Shown piece after piece: positions 1 through 8,253 of a stretch of 64,000 nucleotides of DNA (position 1 is its first letter; every line of letters begins with the position of its first letter). The stretch covers positions 17,585 to 81,584 of the forward strand of contig CAJOGX010000006.1 in the NCBI GenBank assembly GCA_905234175.1, given 5' to 3'. The stretch comes from an uncultured Selenomonadaceae bacterium. GTDB taxonomy: Bacteria; Bacillota; Negativicutes; Selenomonadales; Selenomonadaceae. The notes under the pieces were generated by a model, which made no database searches, was not told the DNA's origin, and was given only the letters and a program-made list of their open reading frames with translations. The position numbers and the translations under genes are program-made.

Positions 1-1290
1 GGCAAAACCCTCGGCGTCCGCGACGAAATTTTTATTTTCCCAGCCTCCCACTACGTTGCCGACGAAACCGACCTCGAACGCGCTGAAAAAGATATTCGCG
101 CGGAACTCCGCCAGCAGGTTGACTTTTTCAATTCTGAACATAAACTTATTGAAGCCCAGCGCATTGAGCAGCGCACCAAGTTCGATTTGGAAATGATTCG
201 CGAAATGGGCTACTGCTCCGGCATAGAAAATTATTCGCGCCACCTTACCGGCAGAAACGAGGGCGAGCCGCCTTACACGCTGATTGATTATTTCCCAGAA
301 AATTTTCTGACGGTCATCGACGAATCGCACGTAACAATTCCGCAGATCCGCGCCATGTTCAACGGCGACCGCGCCAGAAAATCCGTGCTGATTGATAACG
401 GCTTCCGCCTCCCCAGCGCCAGGGACAACCGCCCTTTGACATTCGACGAATTTAACGGTAAAATCTCCCAAATAATTTACGTTTCCGCGACTCCCGCAGA
501 TTACGAACTCAGCCAGTCAGGTCAAACCGTGGAACAGATTATTCGCCCAACCGGCCTGGTCGACCCCGAAGTTGAAGTCCGCCCGCTGGAAAATCAAATC
601 GACGACTTAATTTCCGAGATTAACCAGCGCGTGAAAGCCAGCGAACGCGTTCTGATTACGACGCTCACGAAAAAATTCGCCGAGGAACTCACCGATTACC
701 TGAGCGGCGCCGGTATCCGAGTCAAATATCTTCACTCGGACATTGTGACGATTGAGCGCGCGGAGATTGTTCACGACCTGCGCGCCGGAAAATTCGACGT
801 GCTGGTTGGAATAAATCTTCTGCGCGAAGGGCTCGACATGCCGGAAGTTTCGCTGATTGCAATTCTGGACGCGGACAAGGAAGGTTTCCTGCGCTCTGAA
901 ACTTCGCTGATTCAGACGATTGGACGCGCCGCCCGCAACGTTCACGGCAAAGTTATCCTCTACGCCGACACGATTACCGACTCCATGCACCGAGCCATGA
1001 GCGAAACCGAGCGCCGCCGAAAAATTCAGCAGGAATACAATTTCCGGCACCACGTCACGCCGAAAACAATCCAGAAACCAATCGCCCCGCTAATCGAACT
1101 GCCGCTCAAAAAATCCGAAAAGACGAAGACTAAATCAACGAGCGAATTATTAAAGAAATTGACGGCACCGCAGCGGAAGGCGCTTGTAAAAACTTTGACG
1201 GCGCAAATGCAGGAGGCGTCGCGTGCGCTGGAATTTGAGCGCGCCGCTGAACTTCGCGATATAATCCTGAAACTTGAGGACAATCTGTAA
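1..1290 (+). CDS. uvrB: UvrABC system protein B (5' end outside the window)
   Basis: This is the damage-recognition helicase-like subunit of nucleotide excision repair, which takes DNA from UvrA and presents it to UvrC. The reading frame is open from base 1, so only the C-terminal part (429 residues) is present. It begins at the conserved [11 protein letters not shown] region, followed by PASHYV, the IDESH Walker-B box (DExH-type), the ATP helicase motif with QTIGRAARN, and a C-terminal UVR coiled-coil motif (about the last 35 residues, [10 protein letters not shown]) that contacts UvrC. The Walker A region lies upstream of the window. It ends with TAA and is followed 33 bases later by an unrelated-looking regulator on the same strand. 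Family assignment is secure. Confidence 0.97.
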   Translation, partial: GKTLGVRDEIFIFPASHYVADETDLERAEKDIRAELRQQVDFFNSEHKLIEAQRIEQRTKFDLEMIREMGYCSGIENYSRHLTGRNEGEPPYTLIDYFPENFLTVIDESHVTIPQIRAMFNGDRARKSVLIDNGFRLPSARDNRPLTFDEFNGKISQIIYVSATPADYELSQSGQTVEQIIRPTGLVDPEVEVRPLENQIDDLISEINQRVKASERVLITTLTKKFAEELTDYLSGAGIRVKYLHSDIVTIERAEIVHDLRAGKFDVLVGINLLREGLDMPEVSLIAILDADKEGFLRSETSLIQTIGRAARNVHGKVILYADTITDSMHRAMSETERRRKIQQEYNFRHHVTPKTIQKPIAPLIELPLKKSEKTKTKSTSELLKKLTAPQRKALVKTLTAQMQEASRALEFERAAELRDIILKLEDNL

Positions 1291-1323
1291 GAGTCGCAGC
1301 AAAAATTTAAGGAGTGTTTTTTA

Positions 1324-2157
1324 ATGAAAGACGAAGGAATTTTAGCTAAAAGAATTTACGAATCACGCAAAAAAATGGGCGTCACGCAGGAAGTGCTGGC
1401 GGATAAGCTGGGGATAACGCCGCAGTCGATTTCGCGCTGGGAAAACGGTCAGAGCCGCCCCGATGTTGACATGCTCCCCAGGCTCGCCGCAATTTTCGGC
1501 ACGACCGTCGACGCACTTTTCGGCTACCACGCGGAAAATTTGAAAATCACGCTCTACGAGGAAAGCTATAAAAAAGTCGGCACTTTCTGGGGCGGAAAAA
1601 TTCGCAGGCTGGCTCGCGAAGTTCTCGGACTCATGCCGGCGGATAAACCCCGCACGCTTTTGGAAATTGGCTGCGGCGACGGCGAAGCGGCGGTATTTTT
1701 CGCGCGCAACGGCTATATCGTCTCGGCTTTCGACATTTCCGAAGCGGCGATAAAAAAATCTGAAGCCCTCGCCCAAAGCGTCGGCGTCGACGTAAATTTT
1801 TTCCGCGCAGATTTGCTGACCTATAAAATTGAATCCAAATTTGATATAATCTATTCCAGCGGCGTCGCGCAGTACGTCCCGCCCGCCGAACGCAAGCGCT
1901 TTTTTGAAATGATTCAGTCGAACACTGCCGTTGGCGGGCTCAACGCCATTAACGCCCTTGTCGATAAGAGTTTCGTTGGCAACGACTCGGATTTGATTTG
2001 CGGCGGCAGCCTCTACAATTCGGCGGAACTTTTCAGCTACTACGGGCGCAACTGGAAATTTGAAATGATGGACGAGGTTTATTTCGACCGCAACGTTTCC
2101 AGCGTCAATCACCAGCACTGCCTCGATATCATGATTGCCAGGAAAATCAGCGAATAA
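1324..2157 (+). CDS. XRE-family HTH fused to a SAM-dependent methyltransferase
   Basis: The 277-residue protein has an N-terminal Cro/C1-type helix-turn-helix (about residues 6-67, with TQEVLADKLGITPQSISRWE as the DNA-recognition core) and a class I methyltransferase domain (about 80-275). Glycine-rich motif I is LEIGCGDGE at 113-121 and the acidic SAM-ribose residue sits in AFDIS. The substrate cannot be read from the sequence. The fusion suggests that DNA binding and methyl transfer are linked, or that the enzyme regulates its own gene; that is inference. GGAGTG at 1311-1316 precedes the ATG. The next gene starts 18 bases downstream, so it may be co-transcribed with the partner-switching genes. 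Confidence 0.85.
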   Translation: MKDEGILAKRIYESRKKMGVTQEVLADKLGITPQSISRWENGQSRPDVDMLPRLAAIFGTTVDALFGYHAENLKITLYEESYKKVGTFWGGKIRRLAREVLGLMPADKPRTLLEIGCGDGEAAVFFARNGYIVSAFDISEAAIKKSEALAQSVGVDVNFFRADLLTYKIESKFDIIYSSGVAQYVPPAERKRFFEMIQSNTAVGGLNAINALVDKSFVGNDSDLICGGSLYNSAELFSYYGRNWKFEMMDEVYFDRNVSSVNHQHCLDIMIARKISE

Positions 2158-2175
2158 ATTTTTGGAGGAATTTTT

Positions 2176-2475
2176 ATGGAAATTACAAAGGAATTGAACG
2201 GCACCACTTTGACGCTCATAATCAGCGGCAGGCTTGACGCGTCAAATGCGCAGGAACTCACCAGCACGCTCAATTCTTCGCTCGACGGCGTTAAAGATTT
2301 GATTTTCGACTTCACAAATCTGAAGTACGTTGCCTCGGCGGGTCTGCGCGCACTTTTAATGGCGCAGAAGCGAATGAACAAACAGGGCAGCATGAAAATC
2401 TGTCACGTCGACGAAACCGTTATGGAAGTTCTTGAAATGACGGGCTTTGCCGATTTGATGACGATTGAGCCGTGA
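2176..2475 (+). CDS. STAS-domain anti-sigma factor antagonist (SpoIIAA/RsbV type)
   Basis: A 99-residue single STAS domain. In partner-switching systems the unphosphorylated protein sequesters the anti-sigma kinase; phosphorylation of one serine releases it, and PP2C phosphatases reset it. The likely phospho-acceptor is Ser54 in the ASAGLR motif, aligned with the DSTGL serine of RsbV. GGAGG at 2163-2167 precedes the ATG. It is followed directly by the kinase gene and two SpoIIE-like phosphatases, which makes the role convincing. The sigma factor or other output protein is not encoded in this window. Confidence 0.9.
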   Translation: MEITKELNGTTLTLIISGRLDASNAQELTSTLNSSLDGVKDLIFDFTNLKYVASAGLRALLMAQKRMNKQGSMKICHVDETVMEVLEMTGFADLMTIEP

Positions 2476-2481
2476 TTGCCG

Positions 2482-2889
2482 ATGGACGAACTGAAACTGG
2501 AAGCGACGATTGAAAATCTGCCGGAGGTCACTGAATTTGTCACGGCGTCCCTCGAAGAACGGGATTGCTCAATGAAAGTCGTCATGCAAATGGAACTTGT
2601 GATTGAAGAAATTTTCGTGAACGTCGCCAGCTACGCTTACGCGCCGGAAACCGGCATGGTTACCGTTCAAAAATCCTTTGACGAAGAGCCGCGCGCGCTG
2701 AATCTTGCGTTTATTGACTCCGGCAAGCCGTATAACCCTTTGGAACACAAAGACCCCGATACCAGCCTTGGCGTTGACGAACGCGAAGTTGGCGGGCTTG
2801 GAATTTTTCTTATCAAAAAAAACGTCGACGAGATTAACTACGAGCGCAAAGACGGGCAAAATATTCTCAGCATAAAAAAATTTTTCTGA
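2482..2889 (+). CDS. Anti-sigma regulatory factor / serine kinase (RsbW/SpoIIAB type)
   Basis: A small GHKL ATPase (135 residues from this ATG) related to RsbW and SpoIIAB, which binds a sigma factor or other target and phosphorylates the STAS antagonist. Visible ATP-site features are the N box (EEIFVNVASYAY, with the Mg-binding Asn), the DSGKPYNP segment and a GLGIFLIKK G2-type loop. A TTG at 2476 directly abuts the previous stop and could add two residues; I chose the ATG because neither start has a clear Shine-Dalgarno and translation is probably coupled to the antagonist gene. Domain identity is firm; the protein it controls is unknown. Confidence 0.87.
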   Translation: MDELKLEATIENLPEVTEFVTASLEERDCSMKVVMQMELVIEEIFVNVASYAYAPETGMVTVQKSFDEEPRALNLAFIDSGKPYNPLEHKDPDTSLGVDEREVGGLGIFLIKKNVDEINYERKDGQNILSIKKFF

Positions 2890-2958
2890 TTAGCAGAGTG
2901 CCGCGATGAACTTTGCAGTTTTATCGGCGGGCATTCTGTCTTTTTTTGCGGAAGGAGT

Positions 2959-4569
2959 GTGGGCGCCATAAAAAGCCTTTGGTTCAAAGTGATACTCAGC
3001 GTGGTTCTTGTCATGACGGCTTTGAGCGCGCTTCTGATTTACGTCGGCTACCGCGAAATTAGTGACTCAATTGAAAAGCAGTACGAAGAAACCGCCTTCC
3101 GTACCGCGCGGACGGCGCTGAGTTTTATCGACGCGGACAGACTTTCCGACTACAACGACCAGGGCGGCGATTTTTACGAAGAAACCATGAAACTGGACGC
3201 GGAGTGGAGTCGGCTTGTCAATACGCAGACGGCAACTTTCGCCTATGCAATTCAGCCGGACGTCTCGAAAAACTTTACTGAAATTCGTTTCGTGCTGAGT
3301 ACGATGAATGATACTTTTCCCTACGAAAGATTTCACAGCGGCCACCTGCGACCGACCAGCAACGAAGAATACCGGCAGGCTTACGAAGATTTGTACAGCC
3401 GCAAAAAAATGCGGGCGACGATTATCCGCGATAACGGCGTGAGCGAGACCGGCGACCACATTACCGTTATGCTCCCGATTAAAAATGTGGCGGGCGAAGT
3501 CAAGGGAATTTTGTGCGTCCAGCGGCAGATGGAAGATTTGAGAATCACGCAGAGATTTTACCTGCGACACATGATAGCGGCGGCGCTGGCGGTACTGATT
3601 TTCATGCTGCTGATTCAGGGCAACCACCTGCGGCTTAATCTGCTCGACCCGCTGAAAAAACTCACCGGCGGCGTGCGCGAAATTTCCGGCGGCAACCTCG
3701 AAAAAAAGCTGGACATTAGAACCGGCGACGAACTCGAAAAGCTTGCCGGTGCCTTCAACATAATGACTGACGAACTTCAAACCTACATGAAAAATCTTAC
3801 CGCCGTCACCGCCGAGAAGGAACGCATTTCCACCGAGCTCAACGTCGCCAAAGAAATTCAGCGCGGTATGCTCCCGCAGGATTTTGACTTCGGGCGCAGT
3901 GACTTTGAAATTTTTGCAACGATGAACGCCGCGCGGGAAGTCGGCGGAGACTTTTACGATTTTTATCTCCTTGACGAAAATCACCTGGCTGTCACCGTGG
4001 CTGACGTTTCGGGCAAAGGCATTCCGGCGTCCCTGTTCATGGTCATTTCCAAAACCGTGCTGAAAAATTTCGCGACGTTTACCACGAGCCCCGACGATTA
4101 TTCCGCCGTTTTGTCCTGCGCGAACGATCAGCTCTGTCAGGGCAACGAAGAAATGATGTTCGTCACGGTTTTCTTCGGCGTGCTGGAAATTTCCACCGGC
4201 AGATTCATTTACGTCAACGGCGGGCACAATCCACCGATTATCTACCGGCACGCGGAAAATCGCTGTGAGTTCCTTGACGTTGAAAAAAATTTCGTGCTCG
4301 GCAGTATTGAAGATGTTCCCTACATTCAGCAGGAAACGCGGCTTGAACAGGGCGATTTATTTTTCGCGTACACCGACGGCGTGAACGAGGCAATGAATGA
4401 AAATCACGAGGAATACACTTCCGAGCGGCTGCTGAAGTTCATGAACTCCACGAACTGTGACGCCGATTTGGAAATTTTGCTGGCGGCGGTTCGCGCGGAC
4501 GTTGCTGAACACGTTGGCGAAGCTGAGCAGTCGGACGATATTACCATGATGGCGCTGCGCAGAAATTGA
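2959..4569 (+). CDS. Membrane sensor PP2C phosphatase, SpoIIE/RsbU type (copy 1)
   Basis: A 536-residue protein with a transmembrane helix (about 8-27), an extracytoplasmic sensor (about 28-200), a second helix (about 203-222), a HAMP linker (about 225-280), a short coiled coil and a C-terminal SpoIIE-type PP2C domain. Metal-site motifs include REVGGDFYD, VADVSGKG and QSDDITMMAL. It should dephosphorylate the STAS antagonist encoded upstream in response to an external signal. The start is uncertain: the GTG chosen lies one base after GAAGGAG (2951-2957), too close for normal spacing, and no other standard start fits before the first helix. Its last 280 or so residues are almost identical to the next gene, while the sensors differ. 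Confidence 0.88.
   Translation: MGAIKSLWFKVILSVVLVMTALSALLIYVGYREISDSIEKQYEETAFRTARTALSFIDADRLSDYNDQGGDFYEETMKLDAEWSRLVNTQTATFAYAIQPDVSKNFTEIRFVLSTMNDTFPYERFHSGHLRPTSNEEYRQAYEDLYSRKKMRATIIRDNGVSETGDHITVMLPIKNVAGEVKGILCVQRQMEDLRITQRFYLRHMIAAALAVLIFMLLIQGNHLRLNLLDPLKKLTGGVREISGGNLEKKLDIRTGDELEKLAGAFNIMTDELQTYMKNLTAVTAEKERISTELNVAKEIQRGMLPQDFDFGRSDFEIFATMNAAREVGGDFYDFYLLDENHLAVTVADVSGKGIPASLFMVISKTVLKNFATFTTSPDDYSAVLSCANDQLCQGNEEMMFVTVFFGVLEISTGRFIYVNGGHNPPIIYRHAENRCEFLDVEKNFVLGSIEDVPYIQQETRLEQGDLFFAYTDGVNEAMNENHEEYTSERLLKFMNSTNCDADLEILLAAVRADVAEHVGEAEQSDDITMMALRRN
3670..4566 (+). repeat. Near-identical catalytic segment, copy 1 of 2
   Basis: The HAMP-to-stop part of the first phosphatase gene matches the corresponding part of the second gene (about 5890-6782) base for base over long runs, for example around the metal-site motif and the ISTGRF segment. 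Upstream of HAMP the two genes do not resemble each other. The boundary is approximate. Confidence 0.85.
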
Positions 4570-4586
4570 CTGCAAAGGAAATTACA

Positions 4587-6785
4587 ATGAAAGAAAAAGT
4601 CCTCAGAATCTGGCAAAATCTGACTTCGCGAAAAATGACAATCCGGCAGAAAATGCTGATTCTGGTTTTGTCGTGCAGTGTGATTTCGATTTTGATTTTG
4701 AGCGCGGTAATGCTGTACGGAATGCTTGCGATACGCGCCGAAGCGATAGAAACCTGTCAGGAAATTGGGGAAATGGCGGCGACAAGGTCCAGCGCGACGC
4801 TGCGGGAGGAAGAGTACGCGCATTTGGTTTTTCTCGCGCAGGAAGAGGCCGACAACATAGATTCCGTGCTGAACGAAATAAAATCCTGCGTGGAAATGCT
4901 CCAGCGGACGGCGACGAGAATTTCAAATCAGCCGTGGGAATATTCACCGCGCAGAATTGCTGAGCCGAAACGCGGCGACGGCGGCGATTACATGGCGTGG
5001 GTTTTCTATTCGCCGCTGCTTCTGGACAGGCAGTCGGTACAGGAAGAACTTTCTCTGGCGGCGAACATGCAGGATTTGCTGGTTGAAGTTGCGGCGATTG
5101 TTGGCGAGGGCGAAAGTGCCACAACTTACATTGCCTCGAGCAGCGGGTTTATAATCGAGGCGGATAACGCATTACCGGATTGGTGTTTCCCGAACGATTC
5201 TGCGACGGAGCCGGCGACTTTCAATTTCATGGAGCGGGAATGGTTCAGGCGCGGCAGAACGGAAGGCAAACTTTTTTTCACGGCTCCCTACTTCGGCGGG
5301 CGCGACGGCGGTCTGGCAATTTCCTGCGCGGCGCCCTACTACCGCAACGGAACTTTCGCCGGCGTCGTCGGGCTTGGCGCTTCGCTCAGCGCTATCAGCC
5401 ACATCATTTTTAATATTGAACTTGACAAACACGGCTCCTGCTTCGTGCTGGACGGGGACGGGCACATTTTATTTTCGCAGGACGAAAGCGGCGTGCTGGC
5501 GGCAGATAAAAAACTGACGAACGATTTACGCAGGCACGAAAATCAAAATATCGCGCTGATTGCCAAGGAAATGACGAAAGGCTCCGAGGGCATTATTCCG
5601 CTGACAATCGACGGCGAAAATTATTACGTGGCGTTTTCGCCGATAAAAAATATAAACTGGAGTTTCGGCGCGGTTGTCAACGCGTCCGCCGTGACGGAAC
5701 TTTTGAACGCCAACCGCGAATTTATCAAGAGCGCGACCCGCGAAGAAGTCGGCGACATCAACAAAAAAATTCGGCTCACGATATTTTTCATGGTCTTCGC
5801 CGTGGCGGTTATCGTCTTAATTGCCAGCGGCGCAGGCTGGTGGCTGTCCAAAAAGTTCACCGAGCCGATTCTGGAGCTGTCGAATAACGTCCGCGAAATT
5901 TCCAGCGGCAACTTCGACAAAAAAATTTCCATTCAGACCGGCGACGAAATTGAACACCTCGCGACCTGCTTCAACGCCATGACGGGCGAACTTCAGACCT
6001 ACATGAAAAATCTTACCGCCGTCACCGCCGAGCGCGAAAAAATTTCCACAGAGCTCAACGTTGCCAAAGATATTCAGCGCGGAATGCTCCCGCACGATTT
6101 TGACTTCAACCGCAGCGATTTTGAAATTTTCGCGACGATGAACGCGGCGCGGGAAGTCGGCGGAGACTTTTACGATTTTTATCTCCTCGACGAAAATCAT
6201 CTGGCTGTTACCGTGGCTGACGTTTCGGGCAAAGGTATTCCGGCGTCTTTGTTCATGGTCATTTCCAAGACCGTGCTGAAAAATTTTGCGACCTTCGCTG
6301 CCAGCCCCGACAATTACGCGGCGGTTTTGTCCTGCGCGAATAACCAGCTTTGCAAGGGCAACGATGAAATGATGTTCGTCACGGTTTTCTTCGGCGTGCT
6401 GGAAATTTCCACCGGCAGATTCGTTTACGTCAACGGCGGGCACAATCCGCCAGTTATCTACCACCGCGCGGCAAATTCCTGCGAATTTTTGAGCGTTAAG
6501 AAAAATTTCGTGCTCGCCGGTATGGAGAACGTTCAGTTCAAACAGCAGGAAATTAAACTTGAGCACGGCGATTTGATTTTCGCCTACACCGACGGCGTCA
6601 ACGAGGCGATGAACGAGGCGCATGAGGAATACACTTCCGCGCGGTTGTTGAAATTCATGAACGGCACCAACTGCGACGCTGACTTGAAAACTTTGCTGGC
6701 GGCTGTTCGCGCGGACGTTGCAAGCCACGTCGGCAAGGCGGAACAGTCCGACGATATTACCATGCTGGCGCTCCGGCGGAATTAA
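4587..6785 (+). CDS. Membrane sensor PP2C phosphatase with Cache-like sensor (copy 2)
   Basis: A 732-residue paralogue of the preceding gene. The first helix (about 18-40) is followed by a long extracytoplasmic region of roughly 350 residues with double-Cache character, a second helix (around AVAVIVLIASGAGWWLS), a HAMP domain and the same SpoIIE-type PP2C domain (REVGGDFYD, VADVSGKG, QSDDITMLAL). Cache domains bind small ligands, so the two phosphatases probably feed different external signals into one antagonist. The ATG at 4587 is chosen because AAAGGA at 4574-4579 is correctly spaced from it; a TTG at 4566 overlaps the previous stop but lacks a site. This is the last gene of the module. 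Confidence 0.88.
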   Translation: MKEKVLRIWQNLTSRKMTIRQKMLILVLSCSVISILILSAVMLYGMLAIRAEAIETCQEIGEMAATRSSATLREEEYAHLVFLAQEEADNIDSVLNEIKSCVEMLQRTATRISNQPWEYSPRRIAEPKRGDGGDYMAWVFYSPLLLDRQSVQEELSLAANMQDLLVEVAAIVGEGESATTYIASSSGFIIEADNALPDWCFPNDSATEPATFNFMEREWFRRGRTEGKLFFTAPYFGGRDGGLAISCAAPYYRNGTFAGVVGLGASLSAISHIIFNIELDKHGSCFVLDGDGHILFSQDESGVLAADKKLTNDLRRHENQNIALIAKEMTKGSEGIIPLTIDGENYYVAFSPIKNINWSFGAVVNASAVTELLNANREFIKSATREEVGDINKKIRLTIFFMVFAVAVIVLIASGAGWWLSKKFTEPILELSNNVREISSGNFDKKISIQTGDEIEHLATCFNAMTGELQTYMKNLTAVTAEREKISTELNVAKDIQRGMLPHDFDFNRSDFEIFATMNAAREVGGDFYDFYLLDENHLAVTVADVSGKGIPASLFMVISKTVLKNFATFAASPDNYAAVLSCANNQLCKGNDEMMFVTVFFGVLEISTGRFVYVNGGHNPPVIYHRAANSCEFLSVKKNFVLAGMENVQFKQQEIKLEHGDLIFAYTDGVNEAMNEAHEEYTSARLLKFMNGTNCDADLKTLLAAVRADVASHVGKAEQSDDITMLALRRN
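5890..6782 (+). repeat. Near-identical catalytic segment, copy 2 of 2
   Basis: Second copy of the HAMP plus PP2C-coding segment shared with about 3670-4566. The pattern fits tandem duplication followed by sensor replacement, or ongoing gene conversion of the catalytic half. Confidence 0.85.
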
Positions 6786-6810
6786 AGCGTTTTCAATAAA
6801 AAAATCAGCA

Positions 6811-6907
6811 TTTCTTTCTGGCGCAGAAAGAAACGCTGGCAAAGAAAGACAGGGCCGAATGACGCCATCCAGGCGTCAGTGCGGCCCGCGCCCCATCCAT
6901 GGGGCGC
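6811..6907 (-). repeat. Three-hairpin intergenic element, copy C (inverted, divergent)
   Basis: Three perfect hairpins lie in a row: 6811-6820/6824-6833 (10 bp, loop GCG), 6860-6866/6872-6878 (7 bp, inside an outer GGCCG/CGGCC pairing at 6853-6857 and 6882-6886), and 6888-6894/6901-6907 (7 bp). On the minus strand the order and the AAAGAAAG-type sequences match copies at 29932 and 32996, although the stem sequences have diverged. The last hairpin is followed by a T-rich run (6908-6918), so it may also end transcription of the phosphatase genes. Confidence 0.7.
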
Positions 6908-6921
6908 TTCCTTTTTTTCGT

Positions 6922-8103
6922 TTAAAAACTGTTTTTCAAAAGCCAGGTTTCGGCTTTCTTAACGGTCTCGGTAATGTCGTTGCCGTCGCGGTCGACGATT
7001 TTGCCTTCAATCCAGCTTTGACCGGCGGGAATTTTCGCGTCGAGGCGGACGGTTTTGTAGTAGTTGTGTTCGGTGCCGTAAGTCGGGTCGGGCTGGAACA
7101 TGCAAGAATTGTACGCGTCGAGAATTTCAGCGACGGGCGCGCCGTTCTTCGCAAGACCTTCGTAGCGGCTGAAGTCAGCGCAGTGCAGGGGGCCGGCTTC
7201 CTTAATCAGCGGGACGGCTTTTTTGAGCGCGGCGAGTTCCTCAGCGTTGAGCGGCGTGAAATCTTTCATGTAGCCAATGTTCTCGCGAACCTGCGCGATT
7301 GTGTTCATGCCGGAAAGCGCGCAGATAACTCCGTCCTGGCTGGCGGCGAATCTAACTGCCCACTGCGCCGGCGACCAGTCTGCGTGAACCGCGCGTAAAA
7401 CTTTATCGGCGGCTGGCGCAATATCAGCGAGACTTCCGCCCTTGACCGGCTGCATTGCTACAACTTTCTTGCCGTGCTTGCGAATCGTTTCGTAACAGCG
7501 CCGCGACCGCACCCAGTAGCTGTCCCAGTCGTAGTAGTTCAGCACAATCTGCACGAAATCAACTTCGGGGTGTTCCGTCAAAATTCTGTCCAGCAGTTCC
7601 GGCGAATCGTGGAACGAAAACCCAAGGTTGCGAATGCGCCCAGCCTTTTTCTGCTCCGCCGCGTACTCAAATTCGCCCAGCGGCTTGATATACGGCTCGT
7701 ACAGGTGATTCTGAATGTTGTGCAGGAGATAATAATCAAAGTACTCGACGCCGGAATTTTTCAGCTGCTCCTCGAAAATCTGCGCGACCTGCTCCTTTTT
7801 CGTGATTGAAAACGTCGGCAGTTTCGTCGCAAGAGTAAAGCTGTCGCGCGGGTGCCGCTCAACCAGAATTTTCCGCGCAACGTGCTCGCTCGTGCCGCCA
7901 AGGTAAACGTAGCTCGTGTCGAAGTACGTAAAGCCGCCGCCAATAAATTCGTCAACCATCGCGCAGGCCTTTTCCATGTCGACTTCAAAGCCGTTCGCAA
8001 CGGCGCCGCCATTCGCGCGGTTGTTCGGCAGTGAACGCCTGCTGTCGCTGGTTTCGCGTATCGGCAGACGCATTAAGCCGAAGCCCAATTTTTTATCTGA
8101 CAT
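6922..8103 (-). CDS. Aldo/keto reductase family oxidoreductase
   Basis: A 393-residue cytosolic NAD(P)H-dependent reductase of the aldo/keto reductase superfamily. The catalytic tetrad is visible: Asp62 and Tyr67 in FDTSYVYLGG, Lys94 in LATKLP and His128 in LLHN. It resembles the longer anaerobe subfamily that often carries a C-terminal ferredoxin-like cluster, but the cysteine motif is missing here. The substrate cannot be predicted. GGAGGGA (plus-strand 8111-8117) precedes the ATG. It is a single gene, convergent with the phosphatase module and divergent from gyrA. Confidence 0.85.
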   Translation of the reverse strand: MSDKKLGFGLMRLPIRETSDSRRSLPNNRANGGAVANGFEVDMEKACAMVDEFIGGGFTYFDTSYVYLGGTSEHVARKILVERHPRDSFTLATKLPTFSITKKEQVAQIFEEQLKNSGVEYFDYYLLHNIQNHLYEPYIKPLGEFEYAAEQKKAGRIRNLGFSFHDSPELLDRILTEHPEVDFVQIVLNYYDWDSYWVRSRRCYETIRKHGKKVVAMQPVKGGSLADIAPAADKVLRAVHADWSPAQWAVRFAASQDGVICALSGMNTIAQVRENIGYMKDFTPLNAEELAALKKAVPLIKEAGPLHCADFSRYEGLAKNGAPVAEILDAYNSCMFQPDPTYGTEHNYYKTVRLDAKIPAGQSWIEGKIVDRDGNDITETVKKAETWLLKNSF

Positions 8104-8193
8104 TGCAAAATCCCTCCAAAAAATTTTTTCAAGTTATTATACACCAGCAATGAGAATTTCTGTCAAGGCGGCGGGAAATTTTTTGGGCGCGAA

Positions 8194-8223
8194 TTAGACT
8201 TTTTCTGCAGAAAATGTTATAAT
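8194..8223 (+). promoter_or_regulatory. Promoter for gyrA
   Basis: A consensus -10 TATAAT at 8218-8223 has a partial -35 (TAGACT, 8195-8200) 17 bases upstream. It lies 30 bases before the gyrA start in the divergent gap. No CRP/CcpA-like operator is evident. Confidence 0.6.
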
Positions 8224-8253
8224 CTGGTGGCAAATTTTAAATGAGGTGAGAAT

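Noticed and set aside
2906..2971. A 21-codon open frame (MNFAVLSAGIL...) before and overlapping the first phosphatase gene
   Set aside because: Its ribosome site is weak and nothing else supports it, although coupling could explain the odd start of the phosphatase.
5817..6842. A 341-codon antisense frame, and a similar 394-codon one at 3067-4251
   Set aside because: They mirror the duplicated phosphatase catalytic segments, so their similarity to each other only reflects the sense-strand duplication.
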